Source of the DNA: ANME-2 cluster archaeon | GTDB taxonomy: Archaea; Halobacteriota; Methanosarcinia; Methanosarcinales; Methanocomedenaceae | NCBI GenBank assembly: GCA_023544495.1 | Contig: JAMJFV010000091.1 | Coordinates: forward strand, 1 to 7,700 | Direction: 5' to 3' | DNA: 7,700 nucleotides | In this document: positions 6,268 through 7,700 of the stretch, in pieces | Layout of the letters: every line of letters begins with the position of its first letter | How positions within the stretch are numbered: position 1 is the stretch's first letter | Program-made: the position numbers and the translations under genes | Notes under the pieces: generated by a model | Told to the model about the DNA's origin: nothing | Seen by the model: only the letters and a program-made list of their open reading frames with translations | The model's database searches: none

Positions 6268-7700
6268 ATGGCAAAGATAATAGGAATTGACTTGGGGACC
6301 AGTAATTCGGCGGCTGCAACTCTTATAGGTGGCCGCCCTACGATAATACCCAGTGCAGAAGGCACAAGTGTTGGCGGAAAGGCATTCCCCTCAGTGGTGG
6401 CTTTCACCGAAGATGGACAAAAACTTGTTGGGGAACCAGCCCGCAGACAGGCGGTAAGTAATCCTGAAGGCACTATCATGGCCATCAAAAGGAAGATGGG
6501 GACGGGAGAAAAAATTGTTATACGGGGCAAGGAATTTACTCCCCAGGATATCTCTGCTTTTATTCTGCAGAAAATTAAACAGGACGCAGAAGCACACCTT
6601 GGCGATAAGGTTGAGAAGGCGGTCATAACCGTACCTGCATATTTCAATGATAACCAGAGACAGGCCACCAAGGATGCTGGTGAGATAGCAGGTCTTGATG
6701 TAGTGCGTATTATCAATGAACCCACCGCTGCTTCGCTGGCATACGGACTTGATAAGAAGGGCGACCAGGAGATACTTGTATATGATTTCGGAGGCGGTAC
6801 CCTTGATGTAACAATTATGGAAATGGGTGGTGGTGTATTCGAAGTAAAATCCACGTCAGGTGATACCCAGCTGGGTGGTACTGATATGGATAATATCCTC
6901 ATAGATTATATTGCAGAGGATTTCAAATCAAAAGAGGGAATTGATCTCAGGACTGATAAGACCGCTGTTCAACGTTTGCGGGAAGCTGCAGAGAAGGCCA
7001 AGATCGAGCTATCGACCACAATGCAGACTTCCATTAACCTGCCGTTCATTACTGCTAACCAGGCAGGACCCAAGCATCTTGAGATGAACCTTACACGATC
7101 CAAACTGGAAGAACTGGTCATGCCTATAATAGCGAAGACCCGCCAGCCTATGGAGCAGGCCATCAAGGATGCAGGATTGAAAACATCTGATATTACTACG
7201 GTCATTCTGGTAGGCGGACCTACCAGGATGCCTGTAGTGAAGAAGTTCGTAAGTGATGTGGTTGGCAGAGAGCCGGAACGCGGTATCGATCCCATGGAAT
7301 GTGTTGCAATGGGTGCAGCGATCCAGGCCGGTGTGCTGGAAGGCGAGGTCAAGGATGTACTATTGCTTGACGTGACACCGCTGTCCCTTGGTATTGAGAC
7401 CCTGGGTGGCGTTTCAACCCAGCTCATCGAGCGCAATACCACTATTCCAACCAGGAAGAGCCAGATTTTCAGTACAGCTGCAGATAACCAGACCTCGGTG
7501 GACATTCATGTGCTCCAGGGTGAGCGTGCCATGGCAGCAGATAATACTACGCTGGGACGTTTCACTCTTGTCGGAATTCCACCGGCTCCGAGGGGTATTC
7601 CCCAGATAGAAGTGACCTTTGACATTGATGCGAATGGTATCATTCACGTGACTGCCAAGGACCTGGGTACCAATAAGGAGCAGAAGATAACCATCACTTC
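6268..7700 (+). CDS. dnaK: Molecular chaperone DnaK (Hsp70), 3'-truncated by the window end
   Basis: The reading frame runs open from ATG 6268 to the window edge, giving 477 full codons of a protein usually about 600-640 residues long. DnaK binds exposed hydrophobic segments of client proteins in an ATP-controlled cycle with DnaJ and GrpE. Seen here are phosphate-1 GIDLGTSNS (6-14), AIKRKMG (72-78, with the K74 expected to act in hydrolysis), INEPTAASLAYG (149-160), phosphate-2 YDFGGGTLD (172-180), adenosine-site VGGPTRMP (315-322), the interdomain linker DVLLLDVTPLSL (363-374) and most of the beta substrate-binding domain, ending near KEQKITIT (470-477). The helical lid is outside the window. 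The nucleotide-binding domain lacks about 24 residues that Gram-negative DnaK has between K74 and E151, and has a GGKAFPS segment (36-42) four residues longer than the common form. The gene is preceded by grpE and a strong Shine-Dalgarno site. Confidence 0.97.
   Translation, partial: MAKIIGIDLGTSNSAAATLIGGRPTIIPSAEGTSVGGKAFPSVVAFTEDGQKLVGEPARRQAVSNPEGTIMAIKRKMGTGEKIVIRGKEFTPQDISAFILQKIKQDAEAHLGDKVEKAVITVPAYFNDNQRQATKDAGEIAGLDVVRIINEPTAASLAYGLDKKGDQEILVYDFGGGTLDVTIMEMGGGVFEVKSTSGDTQLGGTDMDNILIDYIAEDFKSKEGIDLRTDKTAVQRLREAAEKAKIELSTTMQTSINLPFITANQAGPKHLEMNLTRSKLEELVMPIIAKTRQPMEQAIKDAGLKTSDITTVILVGGPTRMPVVKKFVSDVVGREPERGIDPMECVAMGAAIQAGVLEGEVKDVLLLDVTPLSLGIETLGGVSTQLIERNTTIPTRKSQIFSTAADNQTSVDIHVLQGERAMAADNTTLGRFTLVGIPPAPRGIPQIEVTFDIDANGIIHVTAKDLGTNKEQKITIT

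Noticed and set aside
6264..6902. Long open frame of 212 codons on the - strand opposite dnaK
   Set aside because: It lies wholly within the clearly coding dnaK frame and its translation is rich in Ser, Pro and Ile without a recognisable domain. Antisense frames opposite Hsp70 genes are a known artefact of codon bias.
6969..7505. 178-codon - strand frame opposite the second half of dnaK
   Set aside because: Shadow of the dnaK frame, low-complexity Ser/Thr/Val translation, no domain.

Overview
The window reads as chromosomal DNA of a euryarchaeon, most likely a relative of the Methanosarcinales or ANME-2/Methanoperedens group. The reasons are a group II chaperonin (thermosome), an archaeal Ski2-like helicase with extra cysteine clusters, archaeal-type winged-helix regulators, AT-rich TATA-box-like elements before several genes, and a DnaK that lacks the insertion typical of Gram-negative bacteria. 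The lineage is an inference from protein character recalled from memory, not from a search. Every gene is on the + strand and coding density is very high; no tRNA, rRNA, CRISPR array, insertion sequence or attachment site was seen.

Left part (1-1268): two small transcription-regulator genes overlapping by ATGA. The first, an ArsR-like winged-helix protein, is cut by the window edge; the second has an N-terminal winged helix and an uncharacterised C-terminal domain. Middle (1281-3743): a large superfamily 2 helicase with two four-cysteine clusters starts only 12 nt after the second regulator, so the three genes probably form one transcription unit. Its 3' end is strongly G-rich and contains a canonical G-quadruplex motif.

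Right part (3744-7700): a protein-folding block. A 119-nt intergenic region with a good TATA box, an inverted repeat and a direct repeat precedes a thermosome subunit gene. Then come grpE (51 nt later) and dnaK (50 nt later, running off the window). Both short gaps also carry TATA-like elements, so each chaperone gene may have its own promoter. GrpE is the nucleotide-exchange factor of DnaK, and the thermosome folds substrates in an ATP-driven closed chamber, so the block couples the Hsp70 and group II chaperonin systems. dnaJ would be expected downstream but is not visible.

No clearly new biological system is apparent. The points most worth a second look are the candidate operator architecture before the thermosome gene, the G-rich 3' end of the helicase gene, the thermosome's lack of a GGM tail, the archaeal-type DnaK, and the uncharacterised regulator-helicase cluster.
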